From the NCBI RefSeq assembly GCF_007004735.1, contig NZ_SSNL01000005.1, forward strand, positions 124,001-188,000: 64,000 nt of DNA, given 5' to 3'. Position numbers and translations under genes: made by a program. Position 1 is the stretch's first letter. The number at the start of each line of letters is the position of its first letter. Of the stretch, positions 34,222 through 43,466 are shown piece by piece. Below the pieces are notes generated by a model that worked only from the letters and a program-made list of their open reading frames with translations, made no database searches and was not told the DNA's origin. The stretch comes from Salinigranum halophilum (GTDB lineage: Archaea > Halobacteriota > Halobacteria > Halobacteriales > Haloferacaceae).

Positions 34222-35106
34222 ATGCGCTTAGGACAGTTCAGTGCGACAGCGGACGGCCCAGCGTGGTGTGGTGCGGTCGTCGACGATTCGGTGGTGAACC
34301 TCTCGGTCGCCGGTGAGGCGGCGGGTGTCTCGCTTCCCGAGGAAACGGCGGCGGTACTCGGCCAGTGGAACTGGGAGGAGAAGGTCTCGATGGCTGTCGA
34401 GTACGCCACGGAGCACGGCGTCGGTGTCGAGGCACGCGACGATCTCGTCCAGCACGAACCGGTCTCGAACCCCCAGAAGATCGTCTGCGTCGGGCTGAAC
34501 TACATCGACCACGCCGAGGAGAGCGGCCAGGACGTCCCCGAGGAGCCGATGCTGTTCTCGAAGTTCCCGACGTGTGTCAACGGCCCCGGCGGCGCGATCA
34601 CATGGGACCCCGAGTACACCGAGCAGGTCGACTACGAGGCCGAACTCGTGCTCGTCGTCGGCCGAGAGGCACGCGACGTCGACGCCGACGACGCCCGCGA
34701 CTACATCGCCGGCCTCACCGTCGGAAACGACGTCTCCGCGCGCGACCTCCAGTTGAGCGACGAGCAGTGGGTCCGCGGGAAGAGTCTGGACACCTTCGCG
34801 CCCATCGGGCCGGAGCTCGTCACGCTGGACGAGGTCGACGACCCTCACGACCTCGACGTCTGGACGGAACTGGACGGCGAGCGCCTGCAGGACTCGTCGA
34901 CGTCGAACCTCATCTTCGGCATCGACGAGCTCGTCGCGTTCTGTAGCCGAGCGTTCACCCTCGAACCGGGCGACCTCGTCTTCACCGGGACGCCGCCCGG
35001 CGTCGGCGTCTTCCGCGACCCGAAGGTCCTCCTCAACGACGGCGACGAGATCACCGTCGGCGTCGAGGGCGTAGGCGAACTGACCAACGTCTGTCGACAC
35101 CGCTAG
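34222..35106 (+). CDS. Fumarylacetoacetate-hydrolase-family enzyme
   Basis: A 294-residue protein. The metal site is intact: 'VDYEAELVLVVGREARDV' gives the Glu-x-Glu pair and 'LTVGNDVSARDLQ' the Asp. 'KIVCVGLNYIDHAEESG' and 'LVFTGTPPGVGVF' are hallmark blocks. Members hydrolyse or decarboxylate C-C bonds of beta-keto acids late in aromatic catabolism (acylpyruvase, 2-oxohept-3-ene-dioate hydratase/isomerase). Its place between hydrolases and a dioxygenase suggests it handles a ring-cleavage product. Confidence 0.85.
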   Translation: MRLGQFSATADGPAWCGAVVDDSVVNLSVAGEAAGVSLPEETAAVLGQWNWEEKVSMAVEYATEHGVGVEARDDLVQHEPVSNPQKIVCVGLNYIDHAEESGQDVPEEPMLFSKFPTCVNGPGGAITWDPEYTEQVDYEAELVLVVGREARDVDADDARDYIAGLTVGNDVSARDLQLSDEQWVRGKSLDTFAPIGPELVTLDEVDDPHDLDVWTELDGERLQDSSTSNLIFGIDELVAFCSRAFTLEPGDLVFTGTPPGVGVFRDPKVLLNDGDEITVGVEGVGELTNVCRHR

Positions 35107-35133
35107 TGCGGTCGGGCCTGGGTCGCCCCGGGC

Positions 35134-36135
35134 TCAGTCGTCGAGCCCGAAGACCCGCATCGGGTTCTCCAGCACCACTTTTCGGATCGCGTCCACGTCG
35201 ATACCGAGCCGGTAGAGCTCGAAGATGGCCTTCTTGACCGAGAAGACGTCCGTCCGGAGGATGTTCGCACAGTCGGTGTCCATCATCACCCGGTCGGGGC
35301 CGTACTCGCGAATCGCGTCCGCGACGTCGGTGGCGTCGACGCCCGTCAGCCACGGGTACCCCACAGTGAAGCTGACGTGGCAGTCGGTCTCACCGAGCAG
35401 GTAGTCGACGTTGTTCGGGTCGGCGTGAGAGGCGACGACCCGCTCCTCGGGAAGCCCGGCGGCGGCGGCCGCGGCGACGTCGATCTTCACCGCCTCCAGC
35501 GCGGGGTTCTCTCCCGTGAGGACCGGCTCCCGTGCGAGCGAGACGTTGCTCTCGAAGCCGGGGAGGCCGACGCCGTCGCGGTAGCGCGGACCGTCGTCGA
35601 TGTCGTTCGGGGTGTGGAGGATGACGGGAAGGTCGTGGTCGGCGGCGAGTTCCATCTGCGCCTGGACGACCGCCCGCTGTTCGTCGAGCGCCCACGCCTC
35701 CGCGTGCTGTGCAGGGGTGACGCCCGTCTCGCCGAGGGCGACGACGTCGTCCAGTCGGCAGTACTCGGCCATCGCCGCCAACAGGTCGTCGGGGTCTTCG
35801 ATTCGGACGCCCGTGTGGATACCGAGCGCCAGGTTGGTCTCGAAGAAGTGCTGGCGCTCGATAGCGCGCTTGCGGTTGATGACGTCGTCCCACAGGTAGC
35901 GGATATCCTCGCACCGGACCGGCTTGTACGGCGTCCAGTGATAGCCCGAGGCGACCATCACCATCGACCGACAACCGGCGACGGCGTATCGTTCGCGGTC
36001 GGCGAACGAGAGGGTGTGCGCGTGGTTGTGACAGTCGACCCACGGGAGCGTGAGCAGCGACGTGGGCGGGTCGAACGACGCGTCGTCGAGATACGCCTCG
36101 TCTGTCGGGCGACGGGTGGGGTAGTTCGAGGACAT
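35134..36135 (-). CDS. TatD-type metal-dependent hydrolase
   Basis: A 333-residue protein from ATG 36135. Metal ligands fit the TatD/amidohydrolase barrel: 'WVDCHNHAHTLSF' (H-x-H), 'VALGETGVTP' (Glu), 'PVILHTPNDI' (His), 'VVASHADPNNVDY' (His), 'RVMMDTDCANI' (Asp). TatD proteins can be DNases, but in a catabolic setting a lactonase or decarboxylase-like role is possible. 140 bases separate its start from the divergent dioxygenase gene. Confidence 0.75.
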   Translation of the reverse strand: MSSNYPTRRPTDEAYLDDASFDPPTSLLTLPWVDCHNHAHTLSFADRERYAVAGCRSMVMVASGYHWTPYKPVRCEDIRYLWDDVINRKRAIERQHFFETNLALGIHTGVRIEDPDDLLAAMAEYCRLDDVVALGETGVTPAQHAEAWALDEQRAVVQAQMELAADHDLPVILHTPNDIDDGPRYRDGVGLPGFESNVSLAREPVLTGENPALEAVKIDVAAAAAAGLPEERVVASHADPNNVDYLLGETDCHVSFTVGYPWLTGVDATDVADAIREYGPDRVMMDTDCANILRTDVFSVKKAIFELYRLGIDVDAIRKVVLENPMRVFGLDD

Positions 36136-36234
36136 ACTGCACGCACAGGCCACGAGAACTTGAACGTTCACCCTCCAGCGCACGTGCCGTCCGGTTCGGA
36201 CAGGGCGACGGGACGTTGTACTCAAAAAACAAAA

Positions 36235-36244
36235 CTATTTTTAG
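36235..36244 (+). promoter_or_regulatory. TATA-like box of the dioxygenase gene
   Basis: 'CTATTTTTAG' within an A/T-rich patch, centred about 36 bases before ATG 36276. The adjoining ACTC...GAGT ends of this patch (36230-36248) form a loose inverted repeat. Confidence 0.4.
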
Positions 36245-36275
36245 TGAGTCACCCAAGTGCACGTTGTAGTATACC

Positions 36276-37229
36276 ATGCCAGACGTAAACGGTATCCACC
36301 ACGTGACGGCGTTCTGTGACGATCCGCAGGAGAACTACGACTTCTTCACGAACGTGCTCGGACTGCGCTTCGTCAAGCGAACCGTCCGCTTCGACGTGCC
36401 GGAGAAGATCTATCACCTCTACTACGGCGACGAGATGGGCACCCCCGGAACCGTCATCACCTACTTCCCGATGACGAACATGCCGATGGAGGAGGGGATG
36501 GTCGGCAAGGGGATGATGAGCGCCGTCGGACTGACGATTCCCGCGGGGTCCGTCGGCTACTGGACGGACCGGTTCGAGGACCACGACGTTGAGTACACCG
36601 TCGAAGAGCGATTCGGCGAGACGGTCGTCGGCTTCACCGACCCCGACGGGCTCCCGTACGAACTCGTCACGGGTGAGTCCGACATCGAGCCGTGGGACGG
36701 TGGCGACGTGCCCGCCGAACACGGGATCAGAGGGATGTACAACGTGACGCTCCACTCGTCGGACCCCGCGGGGACGATGGACGTCCTCGAGACGCTCGGC
36801 TGGGACCGCATCGGCGAGGCGACGCATCCACAGGCCGGCGACCGCATTCGGTACGAGGCACCGGAAGGTGGCCCGTGCGCGCGGAAGGTCGACGTCCTCA
36901 TCCGCCCGAACGCGCCGACCGGCGTCATGGGCATCGGGACGTACCTCCACGTCGCGTTCCAGGTCGAGAACGACTGGGAGCAAGACCGCGTGAGCGACAT
37001 CCTCCGGGAGAACGGTTACATCACCACCTCGACGAAGGACCGCGACTACTTCCACTCGCGGTACATCACCGAGCCCGGCGGAGCCGTCTTCGAGTTCGCG
37101 ACGATGGGGCCCGGCTTCACCCTGGACCAAGAGCCCGCGGAGTTCGGCGAGGAGTTGAAGGTTCCCGACTGGCTCGACGTCGACGTCGAACGCATCGAGG
37201 AGATGCTCCCGCCGCTAAAGACGAACTGA
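36276..37229 (+). CDS. Two-domain VOC ring-cleaving dioxygenase (LinE/MhqO-like)
   Basis: A 317-residue protein with two glyoxalase/VOC modules (about 5-140 and 150-285). Likely metal ligands are His8 or His9 ('NGIHHVTAF'), His in 'GTYLHVAFQV' and Glu in 'GGAVFEFATMGPGF'. Length and motifs fit the LinE/MhqO group of hydroquinone-type extradiol dioxygenases, which open hydroquinone rings with Fe(II). In Bacillus MhqO helps detoxify quinones; in sphingomonads LinE opens (chloro)hydroquinone. Substrate here is inferred from the family and neighbours only. Confidence 0.8.
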   Translation: MPDVNGIHHVTAFCDDPQENYDFFTNVLGLRFVKRTVRFDVPEKIYHLYYGDEMGTPGTVITYFPMTNMPMEEGMVGKGMMSAVGLTIPAGSVGYWTDRFEDHDVEYTVEERFGETVVGFTDPDGLPYELVTGESDIEPWDGGDVPAEHGIRGMYNVTLHSSDPAGTMDVLETLGWDRIGEATHPQAGDRIRYEAPEGGPCARKVDVLIRPNAPTGVMGIGTYLHVAFQVENDWEQDRVSDILRENGYITTSTKDRDYFHSRYITEPGGAVFEFATMGPGFTLDQEPAEFGEELKVPDWLDVDVERIEEMLPPLKTN

Positions 37230-37263
37230 GCCGCCACCGAGGGCGCGACTCGCCCCGGCGTGG

Positions 37264-38082
37264 CTACTCGCGCGGGCAGAACTTCCCGACCGGACCGTGC
37301 GAGTGAGTGATGTTCAGTTCGAGTTCGGTGACGACGCTCGATAACAGGTCGACGAGTTCGCCCTCGATGCGGTCGTCACTCATCCGGTGTCGCGGACCGG
37401 CAACCGAACACGCGCCGACGACTGTGTCGTCCGGGGCGAGCGGGACGGCGACGGCGACGACGCCGCTGGTGCTCTCTTCTCTGTTGACGGCGAAGCCGCG
37501 TTCACGAACGGTTTCCAGCTCCGCGAACAGCTCCGCCTCGTCGGTGATGGTGTTCTCCGTCGCGCTCGGGAGCCCCTCGGACGCGACGATCGATTCGGCC
37601 TCCGAGGGAGGGAGGTGTGCGAGGAGCGTCTTCCCTCCCGCGGTCTGATGGAGGTGGAGCCGCCGACCCAGCCGGGTCCGCGTGAAGACGCCCTGCGTCC
37701 CGTTCTCGCGGAACAGCGTGATGACCCGACCCTTCTCTCGAATCGCGAAGTGTGCGACCTCGCCGGTCTCGTCGGCCAGCTCTCGCATCTGTGGTTTGAT
37801 CAGCTCCGACCCGACGTACCGCGACCGGAGCCACCCGCCGTAGTCCAGAAAGCGGAAGCCGAGGTGGTAGTCGTTCCCCTCTTTCACAACGAGGTCGTGC
37901 GCCGTGAGCGTCGTGAGGTGTTTGTACACCGCTCCCTTCGAGAGCCCCGTCCGGTCGACGACGTCCGTCACGCGACCCCCACCCATCTCCCGGAGGGCCT
38001 CGACGATCGTGAGCGACGTCTCGACTGCTTTGACTCCCCCAGTCGACGGGGAGTCCGTCCGGGTGTCGGCGTCTTCGGTCAT
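37264..38082 (-). CDS. IclR-family transcriptional regulator
   Basis: A 272-residue protein. ATG 38082 is preferred (a GTG lies 6 bases earlier). Residues 20-75 are the winged helix ('AVETSLTIVEALREMGGGRV', 'TGLSKGAVYKHLTTL'). Residues 90-260 are the GAF-like effector domain ('TAGGKTLLAHLPPSE', 'FAVNREESTSGVVAVAVPL', 'VVGACSVAGPRHRM'). It converges with the dioxygenase gene. IclR proteins sense aromatic or carboxylic ligands and usually control adjacent catabolic genes, so it should command this island. Confidence 0.9.
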   Translation of the reverse strand: MTEDADTRTDSPSTGGVKAVETSLTIVEALREMGGGRVTDVVDRTGLSKGAVYKHLTTLTAHDLVVKEGNDYHLGFRFLDYGGWLRSRYVGSELIKPQMRELADETGEVAHFAIREKGRVITLFRENGTQGVFTRTRLGRRLHLHQTAGGKTLLAHLPPSEAESIVASEGLPSATENTITDEAELFAELETVRERGFAVNREESTSGVVAVAVPLAPDDTVVGACSVAGPRHRMSDDRIEGELVDLLSSVVTELELNITHSHGPVGKFCPRE

Positions 38083-38124
38083 GAACACACCTACGAACGC
38101 TCGTCGGTAAGTAATTTACTCCTG

Positions 38125-38150
38125 AGAAACGAAATGTCTTATTCGTTTCT
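38125..38150. promoter_or_regulatory. Candidate IclR autoregulatory operator
   Basis: AGAAACGAA (38125-38133) and TTCGTTTCT (38142-38150), a perfect 9-base inverted repeat with 8-base spacer. It is just upstream of 'AGTAAATTAC' (38109-38119), the likely TATA region on the minus strand for the IclR gene. Confidence 0.55.
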
Positions 38151-39158
38151 TACTCGTAGAATATACGGAGGTGAACGACTGACACCGAGGGGGGTGTCGG
38201 TCGTGGACCACGTCGCGAACGAACCGGCATCGCCGACGTGTGTGCGTGACACGGTCAGCTCCGAATCCCGAGAGCGAAGCCAACGGAGACACTCCAGCCG
38301 AAGCGGGTCGTCGGACAGCGTCTTGACGAGTCGACCGCGGCGTCCAGGGGTGGGTTTCTATCGATAGAATCACAGAGACGAACGCGTTGGCGCATTTTTA
38401 TTCGAACTAGTCTATTCAATTCCGATTTTATTAGAGAGAAACACGAGTTTCGACCGAGGTGCGCCAAGATTCGTGTTAACTGAGCTACTGGAGACGGTAC
38501 TCACCGTACAACGCTGTCGAGTCACCTGGTCAGCGAGCGACTCTCCCGCGGGGGCGAGACGAGCAGCCGCTCACGACGAACGACATGGCGGTCGGGGGGC
38601 GAGAAGGACCAGTCTGAATTACACTGCTATTGCTGTAATATCTTAGTTCTGCTGGGAGGACGAACATCGGACGAGCTGGACGTGACGAATAAAAATAATT
38701 GTATAAAATGGAGACGTGAGACACGCGTTGTCTCGAACCACGGAGGGTCGTGGCTGCACAGCGAACGTGTGGAGTCGAGGGAGCCGCGTGATGGATGTCG
38801 GGGTGGACATCGTTATGACAATGGCACGGATACAAAACCTAGAAGGGACGATATAGCGTGTTTTCAGTGCCTCATCGTGAAGAAACACGGAGCGGCGTGG
38901 GGAGGGAAAACTCACATTCGAGCGAGCGGCCGACGGTTCGTCGGCGAGTGAGTCATGTCGGCAAGAAAACTGCTGATTCGGGGCGTCACGCGTCTAGAAT
39001 CGACCATCGACGCAACAGGAGAGCGGCGACGTGAGAGGTCACACGTGCTTCGAGGAGAGTGGCACTCAAAGCGTGGCCGCGACGCCGATTCGTGTCCCGA
39101 GTCCACAGAGACGAACACGACGAGCGGGTGCGCGAGAGTACAAGAAAAAATATTTTAA
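38151..39158. other. One-kilobase non-coding region
   Basis: No gene supported on either strand. It has A/T-rich patches (38390-38440, 38630-38710), a 14-base perfect palindrome TTCTATCGATAGAA (38356-38369) and a poly-A/TATA-like run before the MFS gene (39140-39157). Short open frames here lack haloarchaeal codon bias. Confidence 0.5.
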
Positions 39159-40406
39159 GTGCTATCGCCGACGGCAGCGGGAGATATACAGACTCAAACG
39201 CCCGCCCACCCGAGCGAGCGTGTGGAGCGTCACACCCGAGCGTCGAGGTCGAGCGAGGAACGCCTGACCGGTGGGCAGGCCGGCCGACTGCTCATGACGC
39301 TCTCTGTCGGCTGGGCGGTCCTCCAGGCCGGTCGGTTCGTCCTCTCGCCGCTCCTCCCGACCATCATCACCGACCTCGGAATCACGGAGGCGACGGCGGG
39401 GCTCGCGTTCACGGCGCTCGGGGGCGTCTACGCGGTCGCACAGTATCCGAGCGGACGGCTCTCGGACCGGTGGACGCGGACCACCCTCATCGTCCCTGGG
39501 CTCGGAGTCCTCGTCGGGGGCTTCCTCCTCTACGGGGTGGCCGCGTCGTACCTCCTCTTCGTCGTCGCGTGTGTCGTCGTCGGCCTCGGCAAGGGGCTCT
39601 TCGCCATCCCCTCGCGGGCGCTGGTGTCGGACCGCTACGTCGAGCGGCGCGGGCGGGCGCTGGGTGTGTTTGCCGCTGGCACCGACGTCGGCGGCCTCCT
39701 CGCCTCTGGCGTCGCGGTGGTCGTCCTGTCGTCGGCGACGTGGCACGCGCCGTTCGTTCCCATCGCCGTCGCGCTCGGCCTCGTGACCCTGCTGTTCGTG
39801 CGGTGGACCGACGAGCCGTATCGGGTCGAGCGCACCGACCTCGAACTCGCGACGACGGTCCGGCGGCTCGTCGCCTCCAGCGGCCAGCGCCGGACGCTCG
39901 TCGCGTACGCCCTGTTTTATTTCATGGTCGGCGGCTTCATCACCTTCTTCCCGACGTATCTCGCGGGGGCGAAGGGGTTCTCCGCGAGCCTCGCCTCGGT
40001 GGCGTTCGCCGTCGTCTTCGCCGTCGGATTCGGTGTCAAGCCCCTCGCGGGCGACCTCTCGGATCGCTTCCGACGGCAGGACGTCGCCGCCGCCGGACTC
40101 GGCGTGGCGGCGCTGGCGCTCGTGACGCTCGTCTTCGTCGAGTCCACCGTCCTGACCTGGGTGACCACGCTCGTCCTCGCCATCGGCTACAAGACGCAGT
40201 TCCCGCTCGCGGACGCCATCGTGATGGACGCAGCACCCGACGGCGGGATGGGTGCGGACCTCGGCGCGGCGCGAGCGCTCTTCCTCGCGGCGAGCGCCGT
40301 CGGCCCCGCCTACGTCGGTATCGTCGCGACGTACGCGGGCTACGCCGTCGCGTTCGGGAGCCTCGCGGGGTGTCTCCTCGTGGCGGCGCTGCTCGTGTGG
40401 CGGTGA
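39159..40406 (+). CDS. MFS transporter
   Basis: A 415-residue frame; the true start may be GTG 39222 or ATG 39294, since the first membrane helix begins at 'RLLMTLSVGWAVLQAGRFVL'. About 12 membrane segments. 'YPSGRLSDRWTRTTLIV' is the MFS loop-2/3 signature (G-x-L-x-D-R), repeated weakly as 'KPLAGDLSDRFRRQDV' after helix 8. An importer or drug-type exporter; the substrate is not evident. Not obviously linked to the neighbours. Confidence 0.8.
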   Translation: MLSPTAAGDIQTQTPAHPSERVERHTRASRSSEERLTGGQAGRLLMTLSVGWAVLQAGRFVLSPLLPTIITDLGITEATAGLAFTALGGVYAVAQYPSGRLSDRWTRTTLIVPGLGVLVGGFLLYGVAASYLLFVVACVVVGLGKGLFAIPSRALVSDRYVERRGRALGVFAAGTDVGGLLASGVAVVVLSSATWHAPFVPIAVALGLVTLLFVRWTDEPYRVERTDLELATTVRRLVASSGQRRTLVAYALFYFMVGGFITFFPTYLAGAKGFSASLASVAFAVVFAVGFGVKPLAGDLSDRFRRQDVAAAGLGVAALALVTLVFVESTVLTWVTTLVLAIGYKTQFPLADAIVMDAAPDGGMGADLGAARALFLAASAVGPAYVGIVATYAGYAVAFGSLAGCLLVAALLVWR

Positions 40407-40484
40407 GGACGAGACGGCCGGCGGGAGGTGCTCCGGCGAGCGGTGCTTCGACGAGCGGCGCTTCAGTGGGGTGACCCGCCCCGG

Positions 40485-40709
40485 TCAGTGGGTCAGCGGG
40501 TGCCACTCCGTCTCGCCCTTCTCGCGCTCGAGCCGACAGCCGTCGCCACACTGCGGACAGGTGAAGAGTCGGTACTCGACGTGCGGGCTGAACAGCCCGC
40601 CCGTCCGTCGCGTCCCGGAGATGAACAGCTCCATCTCGGCCCCACAGTCGCACAGAGGAGCGCCGTGTTCCCCCAGTTCGACCTCCTCCGAGGTGTGAAT
40701 CTGGGCCAT
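40485..40709 (-). CDS. Small zinc-ribbon protein
   Basis: A 74-residue protein with two knuckles, 'PLCDCGAEMELF' (C-x-C) and 'FTCPQCGDGCRLE' (C-x-x-C), likely one zinc ribbon. 'HVEYRLFTCPQCG' is typical of haloarchaeal small CPxCG proteins. Function unknown. Confidence 0.7.
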   Translation of the reverse strand: MAQIHTSEEVELGEHGAPLCDCGAEMELFISGTRRTGGLFSPHVEYRLFTCPQCGDGCRLEREKGETEWHPLTH

Positions 40710-40864
40710 ATGGTACTAGACAACACATATCATATATAATTCCGACGCCCCTGCCGGCCGACGGCCACGAGGACCGCGGGTCGACGTCGTGAGGTGCGAG
40801 GTGTGAGGAGTGCGAGGTACGAGAAGCGAGGTTCGAGCGGGCGAACGTGCGAGAATCGCGACTC

Positions 40865-41731
40865 TTACTCGGCCGCGTGCTCGTCGCCGACGAGCCACCG
40901 CAGGGCGTCGACACGGCAGTCGAGGAGGGTCCCGAGGTGGTCGGCAGGGAGCGTCCGGAGCGTCCCGTCCACCGCGCGGACGGCTTCCGCGACAGGTTCG
41001 AGCGGGGCGTTCTCGTCCCGTGTCCCGTGCCACGCACGGAGCGACACGTCGGGGAGCGACGCGACGCGGTTCGTCGCGAACAGCCGGTTCTCGCGGGCGG
41101 GGGCTCGCGCCCTCTGACGGAGCGCCTCGTCGAACTCCACGCCGACCGCCTCGGCGACGCCGTCGGTGACGTCTCGGTCGGTGTACTGGCCGACGACGAG
41201 GTCCGGGCCCGCGACGGCGGCGAGCACGGCCGAGACGCCGAAGACGAGCCGGAGGGCGAACGGCACCCGCGCGAGCGTCGCGAGGCCGCCCTCGAACGGT
41301 GGGACGACGGTCCCGACGAGACCGACCCGCGTCACCCGGTCGCTTCGGGCGGCCGCGAGCGCGAAGGGCCCGCCGCCGGAGAACCCGAGCGTCGAGACGG
41401 TGTCGAGCGACTCGGCGTCGAGCAGCGCCGTACAGTCCGCTCGCCAGTCCGCCCAGTCCCAGCCGGTCGGTGGCGGCGACGACTGCCCGTAGCCGGGGCG
41501 GTCGGGGACGACGAGGCGTGCGCCGACCGCGTGGGCGGTGTCGGCCAGAAGCGCCGCGAACAGCCGAGAGCCGGGCGTCCCGTGGTGGACGAGCACCGGA
41601 GCGCCGGTCGGGTCGCCGGCGACGGCGTACGCGAGCGTTCGGTCGTCGGGGAGCCGGTGCGTCTCCGTCGTCAGCGACGCGTGCGGGCTGGTGGAGGGCA
41701 CGACGTGTCGGCGTCCGTCCACCGGCATCAT
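40865..41731 (-). CDS. Alpha/beta hydrolase
   Basis: A 288-residue protein from ATG 41731 (ATG 41728 equally possible). 'PVLVHHGTPGSRLF' is the HGxPGS oxyanion loop, 'LGFSGGGPFALA' the Ser elbow, 'WHGTRDENAPLE' the Asp and 'LPADHLGTLLD' the His. It resembles haloarchaeal hydrolases with the HHGTPGS motif. Divergent from the Bat-type regulator 111 bases away. Confidence 0.85.
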   Translation of the reverse strand: MMPVDGRRHVVPSTSPHASLTTETHRLPDDRTLAYAVAGDPTGAPVLVHHGTPGSRLFAALLADTAHAVGARLVVPDRPGYGQSSPPPTGWDWADWRADCTALLDAESLDTVSTLGFSGGGPFALAAARSDRVTRVGLVGTVVPPFEGGLATLARVPFALRLVFGVSAVLAAVAGPDLVVGQYTDRDVTDGVAEAVGVEFDEALRQRARAPARENRLFATNRVASLPDVSLRAWHGTRDENAPLEPVAEAVRAVDGTLRTLPADHLGTLLDCRVDALRWLVGDEHAAE

Positions 41732-41842
41732 AACGGCTGTGTCTCGCGCTGGGCTGCGGAGGCTTGTCGACGTGGTGCCGTCTCCGACCACCTCCGGGAA
41801 ACAGCCGCCGCAGGCTGCCGTCACGGGGAAGGGCGGGACGAG

Positions 41843-42535
41843 ATGGGCGACTCGGTTAAGCGGTCTCGTCGCCTCTCAGACGGTGTGCTCATCGTGGAAC
41901 TCACCCTGCACTCACCCGTCTTTGTCGGGACGTTCGAGCGATGTCCCGAGGCCGAACTAACGGTCGACTCGCAGAACCTCCTCGAAGACGGGACGATACA
42001 GATGCTCGTCTGGGTCGTCGGTCCCGCTCTCGACGCGTTCGAGACAGCGCTGGACGACGACTGGACCATCCGCGAGTACCACCAGCTGGCGGTCGAGTCC
42101 GGCCGCGCCCTCTACCGCGTGCGGTTCAGCGACGGCGCGGCCGAGTTCTCGGTCCACCACCGCTGGATCGAACTCGGCGGGCGACTCCTCGACGCAGTCG
42201 GCACGGACGAGGGATGGGAGCTCCGGATGCGGTTCCCCAGCAGGGACGCGGTGCAGGCGTTCTACGAGGCGTGTGGCGAACGAGGCGTCGACACGGAGAT
42301 ACGAGCGTTGTACGCGGCACTCGACGACACCGGCAACGGGTTCGGGCTGACCGAGAAACAGCGTGATGCGCTCACGCTCGCGTTCGAGGAGGGATACTTC
42401 GACGTCCCCAGACGCGTGAACCTGACGGAACTCGCCGCACACGTCGACGTCTCGCGGCAGTCGTTCTCGCGGCGACTCACTCGCGGTCTGCACACCCTCG
42501 TCGAGAACACGGTCGCCGACGCGACGGACTCTTAA
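41843..42535 (+). CDS. Bat-type (bacterioopsin-activator-like) HTH regulator
   Basis: A 230-residue protein. The C-terminal HTH_10 domain is clear: 'GLTEKQRDALTLAFEEGYFD', 'NLTELAAHVDVSRQSFSRRL', 'LHTLVENTV'. The N-terminal 150 residues are the beta-rich domain usual in these proteins ('LTLHSPVFVGTFERCPEAEL'). They are haloarchaeal transcription factors responding to oxygen, light or metabolites. ATG 41843 is used, but a start at about 41884 ('VLIVELTLHS') would match the family better. Confidence 0.85.
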   Translation: MGDSVKRSRRLSDGVLIVELTLHSPVFVGTFERCPEAELTVDSQNLLEDGTIQMLVWVVGPALDAFETALDDDWTIREYHQLAVESGRALYRVRFSDGAAEFSVHHRWIELGGRLLDAVGTDEGWELRMRFPSRDAVQAFYEACGERGVDTEIRALYAALDDTGNGFGLTEKQRDALTLAFEEGYFDVPRRVNLTELAAHVDVSRQSFSRRLTRGLHTLVENTVADATDS

Positions 42536-42702
42536 ACGGAGTGCATGCGAAACCCGCCATCTCATCACCGTCCGTCGGCACCGTTCGAACGTGGTGGGAG
42601 CGGGGGGAGACGAGTCCACTACGTTTCAGCCGGCTGTCGCCGCCCGCCTGCACGGCGGGGAGCGACACCCGGACACACCCGGCCGGGGTGGCCGCGACGG
42701 TC

Positions 42703-43323
42703 TCAGCCGAACCGCTTCGCGAGTGCCGCGTAGAGCGCGTCGGTGTTCTCGCCGGTGAGTCCCGAGACGGGGACGACGTCGTGTCGGGGGAACGCGTCGG
42801 CCACGGCCTCGGCGTCGGCGTCGGCGTGGTCGACTTTGTTCGCGACCAGGACCACGGGGAGCCCCTGGTTCTCGACGATACCGAGAAGCATGTCGTTGAC
42901 CTGGGCGCGTGGGTCCTGCGTCGCGTCGAGGACGTAGACGACGCCACCGACCTCCTCGCGGAGGGTTCGCATCGACTCGCCGATGCCACGGGTCGCACCG
43001 CGGGCGCGTGCCTGTGCCGCCTCGTCGTCGAGGCCGTGGTCGAAGAAGGCGGCGTGGTCGACCTCCGTCGCGACGCCAGGCGTGTCGACCACGCTGACGG
43101 TGACGCTCCCCTCCTCGTGGTCGATCTCGATTCCCTCGGCGCGCTGTGCGCGCTGGGTCTCGTGGGGGACCTCGCTCGCCTCGCCGACGGTGACGTCGGC
43201 CCAGTCGGTGGCGATACAGTTCGCGAGCGTCGTCTTCCCGGCGTTCGGCGGCCCGTACAGTCCGATGACCGCCGGTGCCGAGTCCGGAAACAGGAAGGAT
43301 TTGAGTCGTGTGAGGATGCCCAT
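42703..43323 (-). CDS. Era-like GTP-binding protein
   Basis: A 206-residue GTPase. G1 'GLYGPPNAGKTTLAN', G3 'VSVVDTPGVATEV', G4 'VVLVANKVDHADA' and G5 'DVVPVSGLTGEN' are in order. 'VPHETQRAQRAEGIEI' is the G2-type region of archaeal Era-like proteins. It lacks a KH domain, so it is not a bacterial Era; a role in ribosome or RNA work is plausible. Stands alone here. Confidence 0.85.
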   Translation of the reverse strand: MGILTRLKSFLFPDSAPAVIGLYGPPNAGKTTLANCIATDWADVTVGEASEVPHETQRAQRAEGIEIDHEEGSVTVSVVDTPGVATEVDHAAFFDHGLDDEAAQARARGATRGIGESMRTLREEVGGVVYVLDATQDPRAQVNDMLLGIVENQGLPVVLVANKVDHADADAEAVADAFPRHDVVPVSGLTGENTDALYAALAKRFG

Positions 43324-43466
43324 CGTCTGTCGTGTCGCGTCCAGAACGCGTGTCCGTCAGTAGCGCCCACCGGTACTTGAACATCCGTCAGACGCACGAA
43401 CGACGCACGGGGAGCCCGGACGACCCCGGTCGTGTCATTCGGGTTCACCGAACGTTATCATCGCGT

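Noticed and set aside
35134-36135. TatD-type protein as a phosphotriesterase or DNase
   Set aside because: Metal ligands alone do not decide; the neighbours are catabolic, so no specific substrate is claimed.
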